Assembly: GCF_900102815.1 (NCBI RefSeq)
Contig: NZ_FNGF01000007.1
Span: 62,001-126,000, forward strand
Length of the DNA: 64,000 bases
Direction of reading: 5' to 3'
Source of the DNA: Glycomyces sambucus
GTDB lineage: Bacteria > Actinomycetota > Actinomycetes > Mycobacteriales > Micromonosporaceae
Part shown: one piece after another, positions 56,314 to 64,000 of the stretch
How the letters are laid out: the number at the start of each line of letters is the position of its first letter
Numbering within the stretch: position 1 is the first letter of the stretch
Notes under the pieces: model-generated
What the model saw: only the letters and a program-made list of their open reading frames with translations
What the model was told of the DNA's origin: nothing
Databases searched by the model: none
Position numbers and translations under genes: made by a program

Positions 56314-56622
56314 CTACAGCTTGATCTCGATGTCGACGCCGGCCGGGAGGTCAAGGCGCATCAACGAGTCGACCGTCTTCGGGGTCGGGTCGAGGATGTC
56401 GATGAGGCGCTTGTGCGTGCGCATCTCGAAGTGCTCGCGCGAGTCCTTGTACTTGTGCGGCGACCGGATAACGCAGAAACGGTTGATCTCGGTCGGCAGC
56501 GGCACCGGCCCGGAGATGGCAGCACCGGTACGGGTGACCGTCTCCACGATCTTGCGGGCCGAGGAGTCCACGACCTCGTGGTCGTAGGCCTTCAGCCTGA
56601 TGCGGATCTTCTGTCCCGCCAT
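56314..56622 (-). CDS. rpsJ: 30S ribosomal protein S10
   Basis: 102-residue head protein, also the NusE antitermination factor. [20 protein letters not shown] and [18 protein letters not shown] are diagnostic. It is first gene of the S10 operon, following a leader of about 230 bases with its own promoter. Confidence 0.98.
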   Translation of the reverse strand: MAGQKIRIRLKAYDHEVVDSSARKIVETVTRTGAAISGPVPLPTEINRFCVIRSPHKYKDSREHFEMRTHKRLIDILDPTPKTVDSLMRLDLPAGVDIEIKL

Positions 56623-56975
56623 GTGTCCTAACCTAACGTAAATTGGCTGTTCAGACCGCTCCACGCGGTCGGGCGTGTCGCGAGTTTGAGACTGGCTCGG
56701 GCACGCGAATGCCCTCTGCCGGCCTTTCTGGCTCGCCCGCCTGCCCGTCGTGAACGGTCCCTCTCAGCACAGCAACAGCGCCTACTCGGGCCCGCGGGCC
56801 GGGCGTGAGCACCGCGCACGTCGAAAGCGCGCTGGTGCGAACGCAACCTGAATATTATGCCTGGTCTCCCGAATGCCCAGCAAGCTGGGGTCGGGGAACA
56901 GTGGGGCAGGTTACGCGGATGCGGGTCTCACCGCGTCCGGGACGTCACAGGGCGACGCGGTCCGGAGGCGAATGA
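56623..56975 (-). promoter_or_regulatory. S10 operon leader and promoter region
   Basis: About 350 bases without a gene between rpsJ and the tuf terminator. It contains the -10/-35 pair at 56854-56883 and a leader of some 225 bases in which regulatory RNA structure is possible but not recognised. Confidence 0.6.
56838..56883 (-). promoter_or_regulatory. S10 operon promoter, element shared with rpsE
   Basis: On the minus strand TTGCTG (56878-56883), spacer 18, CATAAT (56854-56859). The -10 is embedded in GACCAGGCATAAT followed by AGGTTGCG, which recurs upstream of rpsE. Confidence 0.65.
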
Positions 56976-57007
56976 ACCGGGGCGGCCCGTTGCGGGGCCG
57001 CCCCGGT
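56976..57007 (-). terminator. Terminator of tuf
   Basis: Perfect 13-bp stem ACCGGGGCGGCCC with complement and 6-base loop, nine bases after the tuf stop. Confidence 0.8.
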
Positions 57008-57015
57008 GTGCGGTC

Positions 57016-58209
<1,194 letters not shown>

Positions 58210-58308
58210 TTCGTCCTCCTGTGGACTGGGTAAATCTGGTTTGACTTATCTGACCTATTGCGTCGCGTTGGAACTCAGCACCTCTGCTGGCAACAGGTGG
58301 TCAGCGGT

Positions 58309-58328
58309 CCCGCCCAGGCTCGGGCGGG
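58309..58328 (-). terminator. Hairpin in the fusA-tuf gap
   Basis: CCCGCCC-N6-GGGCGGG, 7-bp arms, just after the fusA stop. Probable attenuator or processing site before tuf. Confidence 0.4.
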
Positions 58329-58335
58329 GAGCCGC

Positions 58336-60441
58336 TTACTCGCCTGTCGCCTTGGCGATGATCTCCTTGGCGACGTTCGTCGGGACTTCGGCGTAGGTGT
58401 CGAACTGCATCGAGTAGTTCGCGCGCCCGGCCGTCTTCGACCGCAGGTCGCCGACGTAACCGAACATCTCCGACAGCGGCACGACGGCCTTGACCGTGCG
58501 GTCGTTGCCCCGCTCGCCCATCTCCTGGACCATGCCGCGACGGGAGTTGATGTCGCCGATGACATCGCCCATGTTGTCCTCAGGGCAGATGACCTCGACG
58601 GCCATCATCGGCTCGAGCAGCACCGGACGAGCCCGCTTCGCGGCCTCCTTCAGCGCCATCCGACCCGCGATCTTGAAGGCCATCTCCGAGGAGTCGACCT
58701 CGTGGTACTGACCGTCGATCAGTTCCATCTTCACGCCCACGAGCGGGAAGCCCGCCAGGACGCCGTCCGGCATCGCGGACTCCGCGCCGGCCTTGACCGA
58801 CGGGATGTACTCGCGCGGGATGCGACCCCCGCTGATCTTGTCGTCGAAGGCGAAGACCTGGTCCTCGTTCGACTTCATCTCGAGCGGCTCGAGGTTGATG
58901 AGCACCCGCGCGAACTGACCGGAACCGCCGGTCTGCTTCTTGTGCAGGTACTCGACCTTCTCGACGCGCTGCGTGATGGTCTCGCGGTAGGCCACCTGCG
59001 GCTTGCCGATGTTGGCCTCGACGTTGAACTCCCGCTTCATGCGGTCGACCAGGATGTCGAGGTGCAGCTCGCCCATGCCGGAGATGATCGTCTGACCGGA
59101 GTCCTCGTCGGTCTTGACCCGGAAGGTCGGGTCCTCCTCGGCGAGTCGCTGGATGGCGGTGGCCAGCTTGTCCTGGTCGGCCTTCGACTTGGGCTCGATG
59201 GCCACGTCGATCACCGGCTCGGGGAAGACCATCGACTCCAGGATGACCTGGTCGTTCGAGTCGCTCAGCGTGTCACCGGTGGTGGTGGCCTTGAGGCCCT
59301 GCACCGCGATGATGTCGCCGGCCTGCGCGTCCGAGCGCTCTTCGCGCTTGTTCGCGTGCATCTGGTAGATCTTGCCGACGCGCTCCTTGCGGCCCTTGGT
59401 CGAGTTGATGACCTGGGTGCCGGACTCCACCGTGCCGGAGTAGATCCGGACGTAGGTGAGGCGGCCGAGGTGCTTGTCGGTCTGGATCTTGAAGGCCAGG
59501 CCGGCGAAGGGCTCCTCGACGTCCGCGTGGCGCTCGGCGGGGGTCTCGTTGTCGGTGAGGGTCCCCTGGATAGCCGGGATGTCGAGCGGGCTCGGCAGGT
59601 AGTCCACGACCGCGTCGAGCAGGGGCTGGACGCCCTTGTTCTTGAACGCGGTGCCGCAGAGCACCGGGTTGATCTCGTTCGCGATGGTGGCCTTGCGGAT
59701 CGCGGCCTTGACATCGGCGACGGAGATGTCCTCGCCCTCGAGGAAGCGCTCGGCGAACGCGTCGTCGACGTCGGAGAGGGTCTCCATGAGCTTCTCGCGG
59801 TACTCGGCGGCCTGGTCGGCCAGATCCGCGGGGATCTCCTCGACGGTGTACTCCTCGCCGAGACCGGTCTCGCCGCGCCACACCTTGGCGTGCATCTCGA
59901 CCAGGTCGACGACGCCGATGAAGTCGGCCTCGTTCCCGATCGGGAGCTGGATCACCGCGGTGTTGGAGTTGAGGCGGTCCTGCATCATCTCGACGCAGCG
60001 GAAGAAGTTCGCACCGGTGCGGTCGAGCTTGTTGACGAAGCACATGCGCGGGACGTTGTACTTGTTCGCCTGGCGCCACACGTTCTCGGTCTGCGGCTCC
60101 ACGCCGGCCACGCCGTCGTAGACGGCGATCGCGGAGTCGAGCACGCGCAGCGAACGCTCCACCTCGACGGTGAAGTCGACGTGGCCGGGCGTGTCGATGA
60201 TCTGGATGGTGTGGTCGTCCCACTCGCACTTGGTGGCAGCGGAGGTGATGGTGATGCCACGCTCCTGCTCCTGCTCCATCCAGTCCATCGTGGCGGCGCC
60301 GTCGTGGACCTCACCGATCTTGTGCGACACGCCGGTGTAGTACAGGATGCGCTCAGTGGTGGTGGTCTTACCGGCATCGATGTGGGCCATGATGCCGATG
60401 TTGCGGAGCTTGGCGAGTTCCGCGTTGGCCTTGTTAGCCAC
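58336..60441 (-). CDS. fusA: Translation elongation factor G
   Basis: 701-residue translocase GTPase. G1 [15 protein letters not shown] near residue 18, [18 protein letters not shown] and [10 protein letters not shown] are seen in order, then domains II-V ending with the typical [18 protein letters not shown]. The ATG lies 15 bases after the rpsG stop. Confidence 0.98.
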   Translation of the reverse strand: MANKANAELAKLRNIGIMAHIDAGKTTTTERILYYTGVSHKIGEVHDGAATMDWMEQEQERGITITSAATKCEWDDHTIQIIDTPGHVDFTVEVERSLRVLDSAIAVYDGVAGVEPQTENVWRQANKYNVPRMCFVNKLDRTGANFFRCVEMMQDRLNSNTAVIQLPIGNEADFIGVVDLVEMHAKVWRGETGLGEEYTVEEIPADLADQAAEYREKLMETLSDVDDAFAERFLEGEDISVADVKAAIRKATIANEINPVLCGTAFKNKGVQPLLDAVVDYLPSPLDIPAIQGTLTDNETPAERHADVEEPFAGLAFKIQTDKHLGRLTYVRIYSGTVESGTQVINSTKGRKERVGKIYQMHANKREERSDAQAGDIIAVQGLKATTTGDTLSDSNDQVILESMVFPEPVIDVAIEPKSKADQDKLATAIQRLAEEDPTFRVKTDEDSGQTIISGMGELHLDILVDRMKREFNVEANIGKPQVAYRETITQRVEKVEYLHKKQTGGSGQFARVLINLEPLEMKSNEDQVFAFDDKISGGRIPREYIPSVKAGAESAMPDGVLAGFPLVGVKMELIDGQYHEVDSSEMAFKIAGRMALKEAAKRARPVLLEPMMAVEVICPEDNMGDVIGDINSRRGMVQEMGERGNDRTVKAVVPLSEMFGYVGDLRSKTAGRANYSMQFDTYAEVPTNVAKEIIAKATGE

Positions 60442-60456
60442 GATGTCTCCTTCTCA

Positions 60457-60927
60457 CTACCAGCGGTAGTGCGCGAACGCCTTGTTGGAATCGGCCATCT
60501 TGTGGGTGTCCTCGCGCTTCTTGACCGCGGCGCCGAGGCCGTTCGAAGCGTCGAGGATCTCGTTCGTCAGGCGCTCGACCATGCTCTTCTCGCGGCGGTC
60601 GCGGGAGTAGCCCACGAGCCAGCGGAGACCGAGGGTGGTGGCGCGCTGCGGACGGACGTCGACCGGGACCTGGTAGGTCGCGCCGCCGACGCGGCGGGAG
60701 CGGACCTCGAGGGTCGGCTTGACGTTGTCGAGGGCGCGCTTGAGGATCACCACGGGGTCCGAGTCGGCCTTCTGGCGGCAGTTCTCGAGCGCCTCGTAGA
60801 CGATGCGCTCGGCGAGGCGGCGCTTGCCGTCCTTGAGCACCTTGTTGATGAGCTGGGTGACGAGCACCGAGTTGTAGACCGGGTCGGCGGTAAGCGGCCG
60901 GCGCGGCGCGGGACCTTTACGCGGCAT
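60457..60927 (-). CDS. rpsG: 30S ribosomal protein S7
   Basis: 156-residue head assembly protein and likely str-operon autoregulator. [20 protein letters not shown] and [19 protein letters not shown] are typical. The ATG is two bases after rpsL. Confidence 0.98.
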   Translation of the reverse strand: MPRKGPAPRRPLTADPVYNSVLVTQLINKVLKDGKRRLAERIVYEALENCRQKADSDPVVILKRALDNVKPTLEVRSRRVGGATYQVPVDVRPQRATTLGLRWLVGYSRDRREKSMVERLTNEILDASNGLGAAVKKREDTHKMADSNKAFAHYRW

Positions 60928-60929
60928 GC

Positions 60930-61301
60930 CTACTTCTCCTTCTTCGCGCCGTAGCGGCTGCGGGCCTGCTTGCGGTCGCGGACGCCCTGGGTGTCCAGCG
61001 CGCCGCGGATGATCTTGTAGCGCACACCGGGGAGGTCGCGGACACGGCCGCCGCGGACCAGCACGATCGAGTGCTCCTGGAGGTTGTGGCCGACGCCCGG
61101 GATGTAGGCGGTGACCTCGGTGCCGTTCATGAGCCGCACGCGGGCGACCTTGCGCATCGCCGAGTTCGGCTTCTTGGGCGTGGTGGTGTACACGCGCGTG
61201 CACACGCCGCGGGCCTGCGGCGAGCCCTTCAGCGCGGGCGTCTTGTTCTTGCTGGTCTTGGCCTGGCGGCCTTTGCGGACCAGCTGCTGGATAGTCGGCA
61301 C
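60930..61301 (-). CDS. rpsL: 30S ribosomal protein S12
   Basis: 123-residue decoding-centre protein, the streptomycin target. [20 protein letters not shown], the loop [11 protein letters not shown] with Lys at the streptomycin position, and [15 protein letters not shown] are diagnostic. GTG 61301 starts the gene with AGAGGGG upstream; a longer in-frame Met has unrelated sequence. Confidence 0.98.
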   Translation of the reverse strand: MPTIQQLVRKGRQAKTSKNKTPALKGSPQARGVCTRVYTTTPKKPNSAMRKVARVRLMNGTEVTAYIPGVGHNLQEHSIVLVRGGRVRDLPGVRYKIIRGALDTQGVRDRKQARSRYGAKKEK

Positions 61302-61912
61302 TAGGCGGACCCCTCTCAACAGTCGACGGTTGCGTATTCCTGTGTCGGCGCCATCTGTCCCCCACGTTCGAGCCGCACGGAAGTGCAGCTCAGGTGCCGT
61401 GGGTTCCCGTCCCCCGCGTTCGGGCGTGTCGCGTCTCTCCGGACCCATACCCGCGGCCCGGCAGACCGAAGTCCGCCAGAGTGCGAGTTCAGACGCGTTC
61501 GTGAAGCGATCTCCTCGGAGACCGGCTAAAGAGCCGTGTTCACGAAGCCCCCAGTGCGAGGGATGCGTGCCGATGGCGCCGGCCTGCGGGACCGAGATCC
61601 CGCTGCCTTGCAGGCACGCAACCTGGCCTGGCTCTCACGGGGACCGAGCTGCCGGAGTTGACAGGGCCACCATGCCGCTCAAAGCGGTGTCCAGGCGCAA
61701 GGGAGAAGCCTACCTACCCTAACGAACAAGGTCAAAGCCGATTTCGTCCCGAGCGGCATCCGTGTTCAGAGTCACGGAGGCCGGGACGAGGGGGCGGTGT
61801 CCCGTTCGATCGGTGCGGTAAGCACACCGCAGCCATCTTATCTCGCGGGACGCGCGCGCCCCGCGCGGGGAGGCCGGTAGGAGTGCTTGTTCACCAGGGC
61901 TTCCCCGGGACG
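61302..61912 (-). promoter_or_regulatory. Long rpsL leader and upstream region
   Basis: 611 bases without a credible gene. The promoter at 61707-61735 gives a leader of about 400 bases before rpsL. The remainder is GC-rich with only short frames. Confidence 0.6.
61707..61735 (-). promoter_or_regulatory. Promoter of the str operon (rpsL)
   Basis: On the minus strand TTGACC (61730-61735), 17-base spacer, TAGGCT (61707-61712): a near-consensus vegetative actinobacterial promoter. Confidence 0.75.
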
Positions 61913-62260
61913 TCAGGCGACGTCGCCGCCGTAGGGCGCCTGGCCCGACGCCCGCGCCATCGCGAGTACCCACAGCAGCAGCGCCGCAACCGCAACGGCG
62001 CCGGCGATCCCGATCGCGGTCCAGGCGGTGCGCCTGATCGCGGGGAGGCGCGAGGCGCCCAGGAGGAAGCCCTCGGAGGCGCGGATGTCGGCCTCGGCCT
62101 GGCGGGCGAGCATGAGCGCGATCACCGCCGGGATCACGCCCCCGACGAAGACCGACAGCGCCGCCCCGACCCCCGCCAGCATCCTGGCCGCCACCACTTT
62201 CGTGGACTCCACCGGCTCCGGATCGTCCGGATGCCTGACCCCCTGCTGCACCTGCGTCAC
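61913..62260 (-). CDS. Small membrane protein, two predicted helices
   Basis: 115-residue protein of unknown function. Two hydrophobic helices (MLAGVGAALSVFVGGVIPAV and TAWTAIGIAGAVAVAALLLW) flank an Arg-rich loop; the Pro/Glu-rich N-terminus resembles actinobacterial DUF4190-type proteins. GTG start 62260. It lies between the str-operon promoter and the divergent toxin-antitoxin genes. Confidence 0.65.
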   Translation of the reverse strand: MTQVQQGVRHPDDPEPVESTKVVAARMLAGVGAALSVFVGGVIPAVIALMLARQAEADIRASEGFLLGASRLPAIRRTAWTAIGIAGAVAVAALLLWVLAMARASGQAPYGGDVA

Positions 62261-62338
62261 CGGGCCATCCTATGGCCCACCGATACACGTGACATGACAC
62301 ACCCTCGACACGCCCTTCAGGATCCTCCTTTGAGGGTT

Positions 62339-62350
62339 TACCTGAAGGTA
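62339..62350 (+). promoter_or_regulatory. Palindromic operator of the MazEF-like pair
   Basis: TACCTGAAGGTA, a perfect 12-bp palindrome 12 bases before the antitoxin start. It is the likely autoregulation site of the antitoxin or complex. Confidence 0.6.
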
Positions 62351-62362
62351 GGAGTTACAGGT

Positions 62363-62599
62363 ATGATGACAAGTATGAAAGTAAGCCTGAGCATCCCCGA
62401 CGAGGACATCCGTTTCCTCGACAACTTCGCGCGCGACCACGGGATCGCCTCCCGCTCCGCCGCGATGCAGCACAGCATCGCGCTGCTGCGTGAAGCGGAG
62501 CTCAAAGAGCAGTTCAAGATCGCGATGCAGGAGTGGCGGGAGTCTCCGGACTCCGAGCTCTGGGAGAGCACGGTGGGAGACGGTCTCACCGATGCGTAG
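62363..62599 (+). CDS. Antitoxin, ribbon-helix-helix, MazE type
   Basis: 78-residue antitoxin. The N-terminus MKVSLSIPDEDIRFLDNFAR is a ribbon-helix-helix DNA-binding domain of the type paired with mycobacterial MazF toxins; the acidic C-terminal tail (EWRESPDSELWE) would wrap the toxin. ATG 62363 follows AGGAG at eight bases; in-frame ATGs at 62366 and 62375 are possible. It overlaps the toxin gene by eight bases. Confidence 0.85.
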   Translation: MMTSMKVSLSIPDEDIRFLDNFARDHGIASRSAAMQHSIALLREAELKEQFKIAMQEWRESPDSELWESTVGDGLTDA

Positions 62600-62939
62600 A
62601 GGCGACATCTACCAAGTCGACTTCGAACCCGTCCGCGGCGCCGAGGCGAACAAGGCGCGACCGGCGATCATCGTCAGTCACAACATGCTCAACGAAGCCG
62701 TGGAGGAGTTGCAGTACGGCGTCATCACCGTCGTGCCGCTCACTACGAACATCAAGCGGGTCCTGCAGTTCCAGACCCTGCTCTACGCGAGCGACACCGG
62801 GCTTGCGTCCGACTCCAAGACGCTCACCGAGCAGATCAGGGCGCTCAGCTACGAACGGCTCCTTCACCCGGTAGGGGGGCTCAACGCCGAGCTGCTCGCC
62901 CGCGTCGACGCCGATCTCCGGCTCTGCCTCAGCCTGTGA
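62592..62939 (+). CDS. Endoribonuclease toxin, MazF/PemK family
   Basis: 115-residue mRNA interferase. MRRGDIYQVDFEPVRGAEAN and KARPAIIVSHN form the conserved start with the catalytic Arg, and ITVVPLTTN with Thr follows; SKTLTEQIRALSYERL contains the late motif. The overlapping start with the antitoxin implies coupled translation. The last 11 bases overlap a convergent orphan antitoxin gene. Confidence 0.92.
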   Translation: MRRGDIYQVDFEPVRGAEANKARPAIIVSHNMLNEAVEELQYGVITVVPLTTNIKRVLQFQTLLYASDTGLASDSKTLTEQIRALSYERLLHPVGGLNAELLARVDADLRLCLSL

Positions 62940-63093
62940 CGGCGACTCCCCCGTAGCCGCCGTCGGCCGCCGCCGTTTCGAGCAGCGCCAGCAGATACTC
63001 CTGCAGCGTCATCCCGCAGAGGGCCGCGCCTGCCGCCAGCAGTTCGTACAGGTCCTCTGGGACATCGCGAATCTCGATCGTCGCCATGCTCAT
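62929..63093 (-). CDS. Orphan ribbon-helix-helix antitoxin, FitA/VapB-like
   Basis: 54-residue protein below the usual ORF-size limit. SMATIEIRDVPEDLYELL and the following helices match FitA/VapB ribbon-helix-helix antitoxins. ATG 63093 or 63087. No PIN-domain toxin follows; instead it converges on and overlaps mazF by 11 bases. It may be a remnant of a VapBC pair or regulate from outside. Translation is inferred from the intact frame and family match. Confidence 0.7.
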   Translation of the reverse strand: MSMATIEIRDVPEDLYELLAAGAALCGMTLQEYLLALLETAAADGGYGGVAVTG

Positions 63094-63132
63094 GTTCTAC
63101 ATGCCCGAGACGATCGTTCCGCCCGTGAAACG

Positions 63133-63174
63133 CCGGTGGGGCCGGCGGCGCTTTCGCGCCGCCGGCCCCACCGG
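63133..63174 (-). terminator. Very strong terminator after rpoC
   Basis: A perfect 19-bp stem (CCGGTGGGGCCGGCGGCGC and complement) around a 4-base loop, 35 bases after the rpoC stop, isolating rpoBC from the toxin-antitoxin region. Confidence 0.9.
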
Positions 63175-63208
63175 TTCTTGCATGCCGTCGGGATTCGGCG
63201 GGTGTTGC

Positions 63209-64000
63209 TTAGAACGTCCCCAGGTCGTACGAGTCCTCGAGGCTCACGGCCGGGCCGCCGCCGTAGGCGAAGGCCGACGCGGTGGACTCCTCGTAGCCGC
63301 CGAGGGAGTAGACCGCGGCCTTGGCCTCCTCGGTGGGCTCGACGGAGACGTTGCGGTACTTGGCGATGCCGGTACCGGCCGGGATCAGCTTGCCGAGGAT
63401 CACGTTCTCCTTCAGGCCGACCAGCGAGTCGGACTTGCCGGAGATCGCGGCCTCGGTGAGCACCCGGGTCGTCTCCTGGAACGAGGCCGCGGACAGCCAC
63501 GACTCCGTCGCCAGCGACGCCTTGGTGATGCCCATGAGCTGCGGGCGGCCGGAGGCCGGCTCGCCGCCGTCGGCGATGATCTTGCGGTTCTGCTCCTCGA
63601 ACTCGAGGCGGTCGACCAGGGAGCCCGGCAGGAACTCCGAGGTGCCCGAGTCGATGATCGTGATCCGCTTGAGCATCTGGCGCACGATGATCTCGATGTG
63701 CTTGTCGTGGATCATCACGCCCTGCGACCGGTACACGTCCTGGACCTGCTCCACCAGGTGGCGCTGGACCTTCCGCGGACCGAGCACGCGCAGCAGCTCG
63801 TGCGGGTCGATCGTGCCCTCGACGAGCTTCTCGCCGACCTCGACGTGCTCGCCCTCGCCCACGCGCAGGCGCAGACGGCGCGGCACCTTGTCGACCACGA
63901 TCTCCTCGGAGCCGTCGTCCGGCGTGATGATGATCTTCCGGCTCTTCTCCGCGTCCTCGATGCGCACGGTACCGCTCGCCTCCGCGATCGGCGCCTTGCC
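63209..64000 (-). CDS. rpoC: RNA polymerase beta-prime subunit, C-terminal part (cut by window edge)
   Basis: The last 263 codons of RpoC, open to the right edge. [16 protein letters not shown] begins the visible part. [57 protein letters not shown] and the end [11 protein letters not shown] are diagnostic of the C-terminal region. The start lies beyond the window. Confidence 0.97.
   Translation of the reverse strand, partial: GKAPIAEASGTVRIEDAEKSRKIIITPDDGSEEIVVDKVPRRLRLRVGEGEHVEVGEKLVEGTIDPHELLRVLGPRKVQRHLVEQVQDVYRSQGVMIHDKHIEIIVRQMLKRITIIDSGTSEFLPGSLVDRLEFEEQNRKIIADGGEPASGRPQLMGITKASLATESWLSAASFQETTRVLTEAAISGKSDSLVGLKENVILGKLIPAGTGIAKYRNVSVEPTEEAKAAVYSLGGYEESTASAFAYGGGPAVSLEDSYDLGTF

Noticed and set aside
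58258-60954. Plus-strand frame of 898 codons across fusA
   Set aside because: Antisense shadow of fusA and rpsG; no domain match.
61111-61722. 203-codon plus-strand frame opposite rpsL and its leader
   Set aside because: Antisense shadow without domain; the strand with rpsL and its promoter explains the region.

Overview
The window is high-GC DNA with leaderless-type promoters, an RGG-rich S3/S5 pair, DrrAB, DUF1707 proteins, a c-di-AMP riboswitch on an NlpC/P60 gene, orn next to tRNA-His, and the str/S10/spc ribosomal clusters. This points firmly to an actinomycete (Actinomycetota). A Glycomyces/Stackebrandtia-like filamentous genus is only a guess from the overall gene mix.

Positions 1-25,400 hold ordinary chromosomal genes: the 5' end of proS, a CtpE-like P-type ATPase, a DrrAB exporter, a large STAND ATPase regulator, a secreted Pro-rich protein, dapC-fdxA with a divergent GNAT gene, two small membrane proteins, a SulP-STAS transporter overlapping tail-to-tail with a heparinase II/III-like gene, a MerR regulator, a spermidine-synthase-like protein, a riboswitch-controlled NlpC/P60 hydrolase, a group 2 sigma factor, orn, tRNA-His and two DUF1707 membrane proteins. 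They are followed by the distal spc operon (map, adk, secY, then rplO, rpmD, rpsE; all minus strand).

Positions 27,200-48,350 are the main surprise. The normally adjacent genes rplR and rpsE are separated by about 21.4 kb of non-ribosomal genes. The block has two parts. A plus-strand surface or secreted glycan operon (GtrA, GT2/GT-C fusion, processive GT2, sugar dehydrogenase-PKD-triple-repeat protein) lies beside a secreted GH43/ricin-lectin enzyme. A peptidoglycan and amino-sugar salvage set follows: secreted GH3 NagZ-like, GH25 lysozyme and amidase; NgcEFG-like ABC importer; GlcNAc/MurNAc kinase; MurQ etherase; and two MurR/RpiR regulators. Both ends carry strong terminators. rpsE has acquired a promoter region that shares an almost identical element with the rpsJ promoter region, so the split looks like a settled arrangement rather than an assembly error.

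Positions 48,400-64,000 hold the proximal spc and S10 operons (rplR back to rpsJ), tuf, fusA, rpsG and rpsL with a long leader, a small membrane protein, a MazEF-like toxin-antitoxin pair overlapping a convergent orphan ribbon-helix-helix antitoxin, and the 3' end of rpoC.

Functionally, the salvage genes suggest that cell-wall fragments are cut outside the cell, imported, phosphorylated and converted by MurQ to GlcNAc-6-phosphate, under MurR-type repression. Two MurR-like palindromes were found, upstream of murQ/murR and of the lysozyme gene.
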